Source of the DNA: Amia ocellicauda
Taxonomy: Eukaryota; Chordata; Actinopteri; Amiiformes; Amiidae
Length of the DNA: 64,000 bases
Assembly: GCF_036373705.1 (NCBI RefSeq)
Contig: NW_027102750.1
Location: 1 to 64,000 of the forward strand
Reading direction: 5' to 3'
Both the position numbers and the translations under genes were made by a program. The number at the start of each line of letters is the position of its first letter. The first letter of the stretch is position 1. The notes beneath the pieces are model-generated. The model was not told where the DNA came from, searched no databases, and was given only the letters and a program-made list of their open reading frames with translations. Positions 1 through 9,567 of this stretch are shown piece by piece.

Positions 1-24
1 GGATGGCAGCATATGTTGCTCCAA

Positions 25-78
25 AATGTGTACATCTCTTCTGCAAAAATGGTGCCCTCACAGATGTGCGAGTTATAT

Positions 79-110
<32 letters not shown>

Positions 111-290
111 CTCACACACACTGTCACACCCCCACACACACACACTTTCACAGAGAGACATACACACACACACACTCACTTTCACACAGAGACAGGCACA
201 CACACGTACAGACACACACACTAACTTTCACACAGAGACAGACACACACACACACACACATACATACAGGATAACGCCAAACCACATTCT
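25..290. repeat. CA/GACA microsatellite block, inverted copy of 3520-3750
   Basis: Compound GACA/CA-rich simple sequence after a short unique lead-in at about 25-85. The same lead-in (ATGTGTACATCTC, then TGGTGCCCT, then ACAGATGTGC) occurs in reverse complement next to the microsatellite at 3520-3750. The two blocks therefore form an inverted pair around the transposon between them. Apparent reading frames here are only repeat translations. Confidence 0.85.
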
Positions 291-329
291 GCCCAGATTT
301 CAAGCGCATGGTTGCATAGGCAGAGAGTG

Positions 330-554
330 CGGGTGCTAGCATGGCCTGCCTGCAGTCCTGACCTGTCTCCAAATTGAGAATGTGTGGCGCACTAGTGCAA
401 ATTAAGACAACGAAGGCCCTGTGCAGTTGCGCAGCTGAGGAAATGCATAATGGATGAATGGGGGAAAATCCCGCTTGCTAAACTTAACCAAGTGGTGTCT
501 TCAGTGCCCAAGTGCTTAATAAGTGTTATTAAAAGAAAAGGTGATGTTACATAG
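330..554 (+). pseudogene. Tc1-like transposase, C-terminal remnant
   Basis: Across two frames the translation reads WPACSPDLSP, then (after a shift) IENVW, then RQRRPCAVAQLRKCIMDEW and VPKCLISVIKRKGD, ending at TAG 552-554. Proline-rich SPDLSPIENVW precedes and includes the third catalytic acidic residue of Tc1/mariner DDE transposases. The VPKRL..VIKRKG tail is typical of vertebrate Tc1-like copies. The N-terminal DNA-binding part and the first two catalytic acids are missing, and at least one frameshift lies near 370. This is a dead fragment. Confidence 0.75.
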
Positions 555-1467
555 TGGTAAACAGTCGACTGTCCCAACTTTCTTGGTTTCTTTTCACTGC
601 TAATGAGATGCTGTAGAGTGAGTTAGTTATATTGCTTTCAGGAGCTCTAATCGTATTGATGAGTTCATGCAGCATTTTTAATTGAATTTCAAAAAGAAAT
701 CCTTGCTGTCTGGCCTGTGTGTATGAGATGTACTCTGTCAATCTTTGGCTAACAACTGAAACATTGGTAGAACAGAAATGGCAACATAAAAAAGAAAAGT
801 ACATTTTAAAAGAGCACATTAAATAGGATGAATATACAGTTTTTTACAATCACTTTGTCACTAATTTCAGAACCTTGATGTCATTTTTCAAAACTCTAGA
901 CACAAAACTCAAAACGGTCATCACTTGTAACACAGGCTGTCCAATGTTCAAGACATTGCATTGTGCATTCATATCTTTAAAGAAACCTTGCACTTGCAGA
1001 CTTGTTGGTTCAAATAACTCATTTATCATGAAATACCATAGTAACATAGTAAAACAGAAGATACCGATAGTTTCACTGTGTAGTTGTTCGTACAATCATT
1101 AAATATTGTAGTACAAAATATGTGATACATGTTTCATTATGGTACTACACATAAATACATCACTGTAAAAGGACTAGTAGAGAGAATACTACAGACACAG
1201 TGGAATCATTGAACAAAATCTGAAATACAATACAATACAATACAATCAAATCACACCATAGGTTTCTTTGAATCCATGCAACAATAATTAGCTACAAAAA
1301 AGAACAAAACTACAGTAAAATGTCAACTGCAGTGTTCCTCACCTGGCTTAGTGTAAAAAGCAAAACAAAGGATTGATTACCGTACTTCTAAATTTCCATC
1401 AGCCCTGTGTTCAGGTTCAGGTTCTCACAACCATTTTTCACAAGAGGCATCTTGAAACTGAACATAC

Positions 1468-2005
1468 CTGAACATATTCAGTCATCAGCTGCTTCACTCT
1501 GTCTGCATTTCTTTCAAAAGGCACACTATACTCTGTGCTACACATTGGTATGCAGTATACAGTCATTTGACAATTGAGAGTAGCCTAATGTTTTGTGCAT
1601 GCTGAAGACTTGCCGCTTCTCAGTACGGAAATTTCTGATGATTGAGGCCACAGTTGATCCTGAGTTGATTCTGAGGTTTGATTGAATCATTGTAGCTGCC
1701 TCAGTCATGGTCATGCCATGATTTACAACATGCTCTACAACTATTTCTCGGATTTCACTGGACACTATTTGCTGTTGCTGCCGCTGTCTGGTCCGTGGCC
1801 TTGTCCTCTACCACGTTCCCCCAACACCTCTCAAATGAGGCCCATGGCTGCCTCTCTGGTGAGCCCTAAGCCCTCCTCTATGACGAGGCCCATGACCACC
1901 TCTCAGAAGGGGTGCATGTCCCCTTCCATTCCTTTGACCACCACGTCTTCCTCCTCCCACTGCTTTACCTCTATTGTGACCTGGATGACCTGCCGGCTCC
2001 ATGTT
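1468..2005 (-). pseudogene. IS630/Tc1-like transposase, N-terminal exons only
   Basis: From about 2002 downward the minus strand encodes a Gly/Arg-rich N-terminus. A helix-turn-helix region follows (EIREIVVEHVVNHGMTM, then STVASIIRNFRTEKR), ending at 1614. The next exon, at about 1545-1468, reads VPFERNADRVKQL and ends at a GT donor (GTATGT) after TEYVQ. The first exon ends in phase 2 at a GC dinucleotide (AAGCG|GCAAGT), exactly where the copy at 33426 has GT. The DDE catalytic domain is absent and the Gly/Arg-rich part is out of frame with the helix-turn-helix. It binds or moves nothing in its present state. Confidence 0.75.
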
Positions 2006-2304
2006 ATCACTGTGTTGCTGGGGTGGATAGCACTCATTTCACTCGATACTCGTACCACAATGTGAAATCAATCATCAATAACCAGTTGGCAGTATTGGAA
2101 AAGCAATTACAAGGGCCTGCATACATACAGTAATGTCAAATCTGATGTGGAAGAACAATCATCTTCAACCAGGTTGGAGCGTTAGTTGCAATGCCTTTAA
2201 TACACGCAGCGTGGAGAGGAACAGTGACTCAAGAAGATCCCAAAGTCACTCTGCCTTCATTTTAACAGTCAGAGCTTTTATACACAAAAATCAAAGAGCT
2301 GGTT

Positions 2305-2576
2305 ATAATCAGAAAGTCATTACTATGTTATCTTAAAAGTTAGCTAAGCAGAATTTATATCATTATAGGACAGAGTTCATAGATCAACACATGGATTAGG
2401 GAGCAGGCACTTCAATCATACTGTTTGACATTGTCTCCAAGATTCTCATCGTAAATAAAAAACAGAAATCAAACTACCTTCTGGCCTGACCTTCTAGCTT
2501 GACCTTATCTTTCTTAAGTATACAAGAAAGAAAAACAGGTATTAGAGAAAGAATTTCCAACTTTCCTTCCACACTG
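2305..2576 (-). repeat. dispersed ~270-bp repeat 'A', minus copy
   Basis: Reverse complement of the segments at 5881-6155 and 13986-14262. Shared stretches include AAGGTCAAGCTAGAAGGTCA, GAGAACCTTGGAGACAATGT and TAACATAGTAATGACTTTCT. It has no coding content and no clear terminal inverted repeat. In the two plus-strand copies it is bounded by TATG/TA microsatellites; here it lies inside the IS630-like element. Confidence 0.8.
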
Positions 2577-2965
2577 AAAACATGGTGTGGAAAAGTGCTA
2601 CATGATGATGAATGATGATGAAATATTACATCCATAGATAATGTAGTCCAACTGGTTCATGCTCCTCGGTTATTGGTGTCAATGGATCTCATTATCCTGA
2701 AACTTTCATTATCGAAACATGGAATACTCTTCGTCAGTTTCCATAAAACTATGAATTAAGAGTAATGCAACAGTCACTTATCATTTTGAGCAGCTGTATC
2801 AATTGATAGTTAGATCTTTGTAATGAAATGAATAGACAGTGATCTCAGATGTAATGTGTGAATTGCATTTTGAAATGGTAATTCTTTGATGTTAAGTTGT
2901 GTCATTTTAGTTCAATGAACAAATGATCTGAGGTTGATGTGTATTGTATCCAAGCAATTGAAAAA

Positions 2966-3175
2966 TGTGCATTTTGATCATTGGGTGTGAGTTTAGTGTC
3001 TAGAGTTTTGAAAAATGACATCAAGGTTCTGAAATGAGTGCCAAAGTGATTGTAAAAAAGTGTTAGAGTTTTGAAAAATGTGCATTTTGATCATCGGGTG
3101 TGAGTTTAGTGTCTAGAGTTTTGAAAAATGACATCAAGGTTCTGAAATGAGTGCCAAAGTGATTGTAAAAAAGTG
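2966..3175. repeat. 113-bp tandem duplication of the right transposon end
   Basis: The stretch starting TGTGCATTTTGATCA at 2966 recurs at 3079, a period of 113 bp. Each copy includes the whole right terminal inverted repeat, so the element has two stacked right ends (3062 and 3175). Only the outer one is followed by the TA target duplication. Confidence 0.85.
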
Positions 3176-3519
3176 TAATATCAGGGGACAGTGGCTATTA
3201 GTGATCTGGCCTTCCGTGGCCTCTGTATTAATGTAACAGGTCACATTGTATGTGTACACTGATACTTGATAGTATAATATAGTACAAGTAAAAAACATAC
3301 ATAGGTATCATAGAAGTATTTTGCAGAAATGATTAAGGATACTTATCAAAATGGAGAGGAAATGCTAAATCCAGTCTCCCCAGGCTGAGCTTCTATTGCT
3401 ACACCTGCTAAGTGGCTGCTGGCCCCACTATATGGATAGAGCCACACCAAGTACAAGAGTCTCCCCGTTGCTATTTATATCTCCCTATCCAGTCTTCTAT
3501 ACGTGTCAGGGTGGGGTGC

Positions 3520-3600
3520 CTATTCCCCTGTGTGTGTGTGAAAGTGTGTCTGTGTGTGTGTCTGTAAGTGTGTGTGTCTGTCTGTGATAGTGTGTGTGTG

Positions 3601-3631
<31 letters not shown>

Positions 3632-3750
3632 GAAAGTGTGTGTGTGTGTGTGTGTGTGTGAAAGTGTGTGTGAGTGTTTGTCTGTCTGTCTGTCATGTAA
3701 CTTGCACATCTGTTAGGGCACCATTAATGCAGAGATGTACACATATTGTT
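3520..3750. repeat. GT/GTCT microsatellite block, inverted copy of 25-290
   Basis: Long TGTG/CTGT simple repeat followed by unique sequence (GCACATCTGTTAGGGCACCA, GAGATGTACAC) that is the reverse complement of 25-85. Confidence 0.85.
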
Positions 3751-3763
3751 TATTTTCCATATA

Positions 3764-3821
3764 TATGTATGTATGTATGTATGCATGTCCAATTGCTTTG
3801 ACAATACAAATGCACTGAATT

Positions 3822-3875
<54 letters not shown>

Positions 3876-3880
3876 GAGAG
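3764..3880. repeat. TATG and GA simple repeats around a LINE tail
   Basis: (TATG)n at 3764-3784, then CCAATTGCTTTGACAATAC with an ATTGAG-type tail, then (GA)n at 3826-3880. The same CAATTGCTTTGACAATACAA module precedes GA repeats at about 6223 and 7122. It looks like the 3' tail of one LINE family. Confidence 0.8.
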
Positions 3881-3942
3881 GTGCTAAGGCACATTTGTAA
3901 CATAAATTAGGGAACATTTGAAACATGCTTAGGGAACATTCA

Positions 3943-5835
3943 TAAGAACATAAGAACATAAGAACATAAGAAAGTTTACAAACGAGAGGAGGCCATTCGA
4001 CCCATCATGCTCGTTTGGTGTCCATTAATATCTAAGTGATCCATGGATCCTATCCAGTCTATTTTTAAATGTTCCCAAACTTTCAGCTTCTACCACTTTC
4101 CATCTTGAATGCCTTGAAGCCCAATTTCCATTTGTGTCCCCTGGTGTGTGTGTCCCTGCTGATCTGGAAAAGCTCCTCTGGTTTGAGGAACCTTTCATGA
4201 TTTTGAAGACTTGGATCAAGTCCCCACGTAATCTCCTCTGTTCCAGGGTGAAAAGGTTCAGTTCCCTCAGTCTCTCCGAGTAGGACTTTCCCTTCAGACC
4301 TGGAATAAGTCTGGTTGCTCTCCTCTGAACTGCCTCTAAAGCAGCAATATCCTTCTTGAAGTGTGGTGCCCAGAACTGTACACAGTATTCCAGATGAGGT
4401 TTAACTAGCGCATTGTACAGTCTTAACATTACTTCCCTTGTTTTAAATTCTACACTTTTGACGATATACCCTAGCATTCTGTATGCCTTTTGTATTGCTT
4501 CCCCACATTGTTTGGATGGAGAAAGTGAATCCACATAGATTCCTAGGTCTTTCTCATGCATTACTTCATCTAGATCTGTACCTCCCATAGTGTAATTATA
4601 GTGGACATTTTTGTTTCCTGCATGTATTACCTTGCACTTGTCCACATTGAATTTCATTTGCGAGGTGTCAGCCCACAACTGAATTTATCTAAGTTCCTCT
4701 GAATAGCATGTGCTGCCAAGATTGTATCTGCTGAGCCACCTATTTTAGTATCATCTGCAAATTTGACAAGGTTGCTAAGTATCCCAGAGTCCAGATCATT
4801 AATATAGATTAGAAAAAGCAAAGGCCCTAGTACTGATCCCTGTGGAACTCCACTAACAACCTCACTCCAGTTAGAAGTGACTCCTCTAATCTGTTTCCTA
4901 TACATCAACCAGTTCATAATCCATCTACTTACATTACCCTGAATGCCGACAGCTTCCAATTTGAGGATCAGTCTTTGGTGTGGAACCTTATCAAAAGCTT
5001 TTTGGAAATCTAAGTATATCATATCATATGCTTTCACGTGATCTACAGCTGCAGTTGCATGTTCAAAAAAATTTATTAAGTAAGTAAGACATGATCTGCC
5101 TCGTCTAAACCCAAGTTGACTATCTCCAAGAATATGGTTTTCATTGAGATGCTCCTCTTATTTTCTGTCTAATCATTTTTTCCAACATTTTACAGGTGAT
5201 GCAGGTGAGACTGATTGGTCTGTAATTTCCTGGCTCAGTTTTGTCCCCTTTCTTGTGGATTGGTATGAAATTTGCTGTCTTCCAGTCAGTGGGAACATCC
5301 CCTGTTCTAAGTGTCATTTGGAATAATCGAGTTAGCAGCCTATACATAATTTCCCTCATTTCTTTAAGTACTGTTGGAAATATCCCATCTGGCCCAGGTG
5401 ATTTGTTTGATTTTAATTCTGCTAGTCCCTTTAGTACCTCCTCCTCATTTATCCTGATCTCTCTTAGGGTTTGACTGGATTGATTGTCAACCTGTGGCAT
5501 GTCATCTGTTTCTTCTTTTCTAAAAACCTCTGTGAAATACTCATTTAGAATATTTGACACATCTTGTTCGTTTTCCAAGATACCTCCATTTTTGCTCTTT
5601 ATCTGTTTCACCTCCTCCTTAATTGACCGCTTGCTGTTGTAATTTTGAAAAAAGCTCATTGCATTGGTTGTAGCTCCAAGAGCTATGTTTCTTTCTATTT
5701 CCCTCTTTGCTTTCCTGATCCCTTTCTTAAGATCTCTTTGCAGCTCAACATATTCTATGTATTTTGTTTCATCACCATCCCTTTTGTATGTGCTATACAA
5801 CATTTTCTTCCTCTTTATATTTTTTTGCATGCCTC
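3943..5835 (-). mobile_element. CR1-like non-LTR retrotransposon, 5'-truncated
   Basis: On the minus strand the element runs from about 5835 to 3943. It encodes the reverse transcriptase and C-terminal domain, and then a short 3' UTR (TCTCGTTTGTAAACTTTC). It ends in an 8-bp tandem repeat, seen on plus as CATAAGAA repeats at 3943-3970. An 8-bp 3'-terminal microsatellite is characteristic of CR1-clade LINEs. ORF1 and the endonuclease are missing, as usual for 5'-truncated insertions. Related copies lie at 22684-22921 and 24183-26700. Confidence 0.85.
4025..5830 (-). pseudogene. CR1-like reverse transcriptase, frameshifted
   Basis: Three open blocks lie in different frames: 5830-5141, 5037-4654 and 4678-4025. 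Visible reverse-transcriptase motifs in order are IPIHKKGDKTEPGNYRPISL, YLDFQKAFDKVPHQRL (box A, first catalytic Asp), GVPQGSVLGPLLFLIYINDL (box B) and KFADDTKIGG (catalytic FADD). After these come EKDLGIYVDS and the C-terminal PHLEYCVQFWAPHFKKDI and LIPGLKGKSYSERLREL. The blocks are separated by frameshifts near 5040-5140 and 4660, so no intact protein can be made. The second copy at 24183-26700 keeps a longer reading frame through the first motifs. Confidence 0.88.
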
Positions 5836-6155
5836 TGGTTTGTATGTATGTATGTATGTATGTATGTATGTATGTATGTGTGGAAGGAAAGTTAGAATTT
5901 CTTTTCTCACAACTGTTTTTCTTTCTTGTATACTTAAGAAAGATAAGGTCAAGCTAGAAGGTCAGGAGGCCATAAGGTAGTTTGATTTCTCTTTGTTATT
6001 TACAATGAGAACCTTGGAGACAATGTCAAACAGAATGACCTACGTGCCTGTTCCCTAATACCATGTGTAGACCTATGAACTCTGTTCTATAATGATATAT
6101 GTTCTGCTTAGTTAGCCTTTAAGATAACATAGTAATGACTTTCTAGCATGTATGT
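5836..6155 (+). repeat. (TATG)n followed by dispersed repeat 'A', plus copy
   Basis: A TATG tract at 5840-5878 leads into the ~270-bp repeat A (5881-6155). It is a near-identical direct copy of 13986-14262 and inverted relative to 2305-2576. Confidence 0.85.
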
Positions 6156-6158
6156 ATG

Positions 6159-6210
<52 letters not shown>

Positions 6211-6345
6211 AATGTATGTATGTCCAATTGCTTTGACAATACAAATGAATAGAATTGAGAGGGAGAGAGAGAGAGAGACAAACAGACAGACTGACAAACA
6301 GAAAAACAGACAGACACAGACACACACACACACACACACACAGAG
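6150..6345. repeat. TATG/TA tract, LINE tail, GA and ACAG/CA tracts
   Basis: (TATG)n(TA)n at 6150-6225, the CAATTGCTTTGACAATACAA tail module at 6223, GA repeats at 6260-6280, then ACAG and CA repeats to 6343. Confidence 0.85.
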
Positions 6346-7000
6346 CCAGCCAGCCAGCCAGCTCAGCGATGACATCACGAGCCTCTCTCAGCTGACTTCT
6401 ATGACATCACAGAGCACGTACATTCCATTGCTTGCCGTCTGTCAACCACCCAGTCACTGCCAGCCAGACTGGCTGGCTGGCTGGATGGGGGGGCTGCTTG
6501 CTGCTTCTGCGTACCTTAGCAAGCTTATTTGCTTGACCGGCCTTCCTACTCCTCTGCCCACATGCCCACCTATGCCCGATCTGCTGTTCACCTGGATCAC
6601 AGCTCCGCCCCAACAAGGCAGATCCTCCCAAAAATGGTACAAACTGATTCACGTTCCCCTCCACGGAAAACTTTAGCCCAAAATAAGGGACACATTCTGT
6701 AACAACATAATGGATGCCCACCCAACCTGTGACAAAACTGAGAAAAAAGAAAAACGCTCAGTCCTCCTGGGGTAGGGACACACAGCCACCCTGGCTGCCC
6801 AATATGTCAGCGCCTACCACAGCCTGAGGGACACAGTGACACACGAGCACCGACTGTAAATATAATGTAAATACTCGTTTGTAATGCATGTCGTTGTATT
6901 TCAAAAAAGGAATCTGGAAATAGTAAACCTATTTTCTTTATTTGTATGTATTAAAGATCACATTTTATTACATTTTCTTTTTCTGTACTTGATTACGTGA
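6346..7000 (+). repeat. repeat 'B': LINE 3' end with C-terminal coding remnant
   Basis: About 650 bp, repeated almost identically at 13219-13880. The 5' part is rich in GCCA/GGCT motifs, which form a short inverted repeat, and in TGACATCA motifs. The 3' part encodes a LINE ORF2 C-terminus, TLAAQYVSAYHSLRDTV, ending near 6860. It parallels ILAAQYVSTCHSLRDSV at the end of the long LINE (12860-12911). A 3' UTR follows (GTATTAAAGATCAC). This is a truncated relative of the 7.2-13.2 kb LINE, probably a different subfamily. Confidence 0.75.
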
Positions 7001-7029
7001 TTCATAATTCTATTATTCATTTTCCGTGT

Positions 7030-7049
7030 ATATGTATATATGTATGTAT

Positions 7050-7111
<62 letters not shown>

Positions 7112-7160
7112 GTATGTATGTCCAATTGCTTTGACAATACAAATGAATTGAATTGAGAGG

Positions 7161-7198
<38 letters not shown>

Positions 7199-7200
7199 AA
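7030..7200. repeat. TATG/TA tract, LINE tail and GA tract
   Basis: TATG/TA repeats at 7030-7120, the CCAATTGCTTTGACAATAC tail with GAATTGAATTGAGA at 7122-7160, then GA repeats to 7197. Confidence 0.85.
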
Positions 7201-7489
7201 TATGAGCTCCTAAAAAACATTTGTTTTTATACATAAGCAGATTTAATTTGTCATTTACAAATGAATATATAGCACTATAAACATACACAGAAGACATGGA
7301 ATAGAAATTCAGAAGAAAAAGTATTCAAAAAATAATAATTTTAATAAAAACACAAAAAGTAGAAAGCAGAGAGACAGTTCAGGAAGAAAAGTCAGAAAAG
7401 AAAAGCTGAAGACAAGAATTGGAGGTAAGACCTTTCACCTATAGACACAAATTATTAAACAAAACAATATATATAAATAAAATAAATAA

Positions 7490-9283
7490 GCATTCTCAGT
7501 AGTTGACTCAGCTAATGAAAATGCAGAGCTCACTTTGAATAGAGTGACAGTAGGAGAGAGCCCAACTGCCACTGAGACTGATACAAATCTATCGAACAGC
7601 AGTCTGACTGCAGAGCTGCCTTTTGAAATCCGATACCCTGAAGACATTCGCTCTACACAGGCTAAGAAGTACTACAAACAAGCTGTGATGAGAGCATCTC
7701 CTGAGACCCTCATCCTAGACTACACCGGTAAAGGAGAAAACAGGGTCAAGAACAATCTACTGTTCTACACCGCCTTTCACAAAACCCTGTGCCAGACATA
7801 CCCCAATAACAACAAGAGGGGCATTAGCAGAGGCAGGCAGATCTCAGTGCTGGTAGAGAAAGACACAGACAGTGTGATGCTCACTTTTAATGTATACCAC
7901 AATGGGACCATCATGGTGCAGGGCAGCGAGAGCAGCCTGGACCAATTATCTCTCGGCTTCCACACCTCAAAGCAGCAGACTGAGGTAGAGAAACAAGTGC
8001 CAGAGCCGGCCACCCTGCAGTCTGCCCCCAGCCACACGGAGCCAGACAGTGCCCAATCTCCCACAGACTGCCCTCCTGTCTACCCAAAACTCTCCAGCAA
8101 CATTAAAACACTAAAGGAATGCCTATCAGTGCTGGAGCTGGAGTTTGCGCAGCTCCGGGATGAGATGCACAGACTAAAGATGCAGCACAAGGCTGAGATC
8201 CATGAGCTGAGAGCAGCAGTGAGAGACCTGGAGGAGCAGAGTCAAACCCTGAGGACGGAGCTGTGCAGAGCGAGGGAGGAGCTGACCAGGACACCCCAGC
8301 ACAGCCAGCTAAGGAGCCTGCAGAGCCAGCTGGAGGAGCTAAGAGAGGAGCTACACATCACTGGAGCACAGAGACTACACTGCACTGACCCCACAACACC
8401 TCCAACCCCTGACACCTCCAACACTGACACACCCACTGATCCACCCACACTCCCCACCACTCCTGACACCCCCACTATCACCAGACCTGCCACTAATACA
8501 CAAACCCCTGAAACGCCACTCCCCCAAAACACACCCGCTGCCCCCACCACTTCCGACGCAAACCCGGAGTGGCAGGTCAACACAGAGGTGGTCATTCTGA
8601 GCGACTCCAATGGGAAGTTCCTGGATGAGAGGTGCCTCTTCCCTGGGTGAAAAGTGAAAAAGCTTTGGTGCCCGACAGCACAGAGAGCCCTGGAGCTGCT
8701 CTCCAAGAGGAGGCTGTGCCAGGTCAAACACATCCTCATCCACACCGGCACTAACGACCTGAGTGCCCGCATGGGCGATGTGGCCTCAGCCCTGAGACAG
8801 GTGGCAACGAAAGCCACAGAGGAATTCCCAACTGCCAAAATCACCATCTCCACACTGCTGCCCCGCACAGACATGCCCCTGCACATCATCCAGGCCATCA
8901 ACGCAGATGTGTCCCGAAGATGTGCCCTCCTCCCCAATGTACACCTGGCACACCACTGAGACATCCAGCCACATCACCTGTATGACCACGACCACCTCAA
9001 CAAGACGGGTGTGAGGATCTTCGCAAAGGTCCTCAAGGACACAACCCTGTGCCGAAACCCCACACACCCCCACCAGGAGCAAACCCCCCAGCCCCCGGCC
9101 ACATCCCCAGCCACCGGCCCCACTCCAGCCCCAGCCCCTGAGACCCCGCGGCCCCACCCCCCATCCCAAGAGGGCCCGTCCAGCACAGCAGAGCGGACAG
9201 CCGGGGACCAGCACAGCCACACAGCCACGCAGCAGCGGCTTCCAGAGCCTGGAGGCCCAATGCCGCCCAGCTGGCCCAGATAA
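7490..9283 (+). pseudogene. LINE ORF1 protein: N-terminal domain, coiled coil, SGNH hydrolase
   Basis: One reading frame from 7490 to TAA 9281-9283, broken only by TGA at 8648-8650 and 8957-8959. Domains in order: (1) an N-terminal unit of about 110 residues (around 7620-7960) with QISVLVEKD and VMLTFNVYHNGTIMVQGSES, which I do not recognise; (2) a long coiled coil at about 8100-8370, rich in Leu/Glu/Arg heptads; (3) a Pro/Thr-rich linker at 8380-8560; (4) an SGNH-hydrolase domain with VVILSDSNGKFLDE (Ser block), HTGTND (Asn block) and YDHDHLNKTG (Asp/His block). No in-frame ATG is visible near the 5' end, so the original start is lost. The family protein is thought to bind the RNA and help form the retrotransposition particle; the esterase role is unclear. 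Confidence 0.85.
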
Positions 9284-9567
9284 GGCAACTCCTCAGTGTC
9301 ATCTGTACCACACTGCTGAGTTAACTGAGCCTCAACACACATATATATGGTTGTGGAGATGGAGAGTAAGAAAAAATGTAATTTAATTATTCTGATATTT
9401 TGATGCAAAGATTAAATCTGTGAGTGATAACGCTACCAATAATAATAATAGAATTCTATACATTATGTATATCCATATATAATTATTAATAGTAATATAA
9501 TATCAGTTGTAGACCACAAATTAAACTTTCTTATGTAGAAGAGACAAGTATAATAAAATATATTAAC

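Larger units (their letters stand above)
837..3175 (-). mobile_element. IS630/Tc1-like DNA transposon with long TIRs and TA target duplication
   Basis: The left end begins CAGTTTTTTACAATCAC at 837. The right end, read in reverse complement, begins CACTTTTTTACAATCAC at 3175. The two ends match almost perfectly for about 67 bp. Each is flanked by TA (835-836 and 3176-3177), the signature target duplication of the IS630/Tc1/mariner superfamily. The minus strand carries N-terminal transposase exons (see 1468-2005), but no catalytic DDE core is visible before the left end, so this is an internally deleted, non-autonomous copy. An unrelated dispersed repeat lies inside at about 2305-2576. Confidence 0.85.

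Noticed and set aside
13-372. Reading frames rich in Thr/His or Cys/Val over the CA repeat
   Set aside because: They are translations of microsatellite DNA, with no codon or motif evidence.
6407-6721. Minus-strand 104-codon frame in repeat B (repeated at 13293-13607)
   Set aside because: It occurs only because the repeat is duplicated. The recognisable coding remnant is on the plus strand.
8242-9408. Long antisense frames over LINE ORF1
   Set aside because: They mirror the Pro/Thr-rich and coiled-coil sense sequence. The sense strand carries the SGNH motifs.
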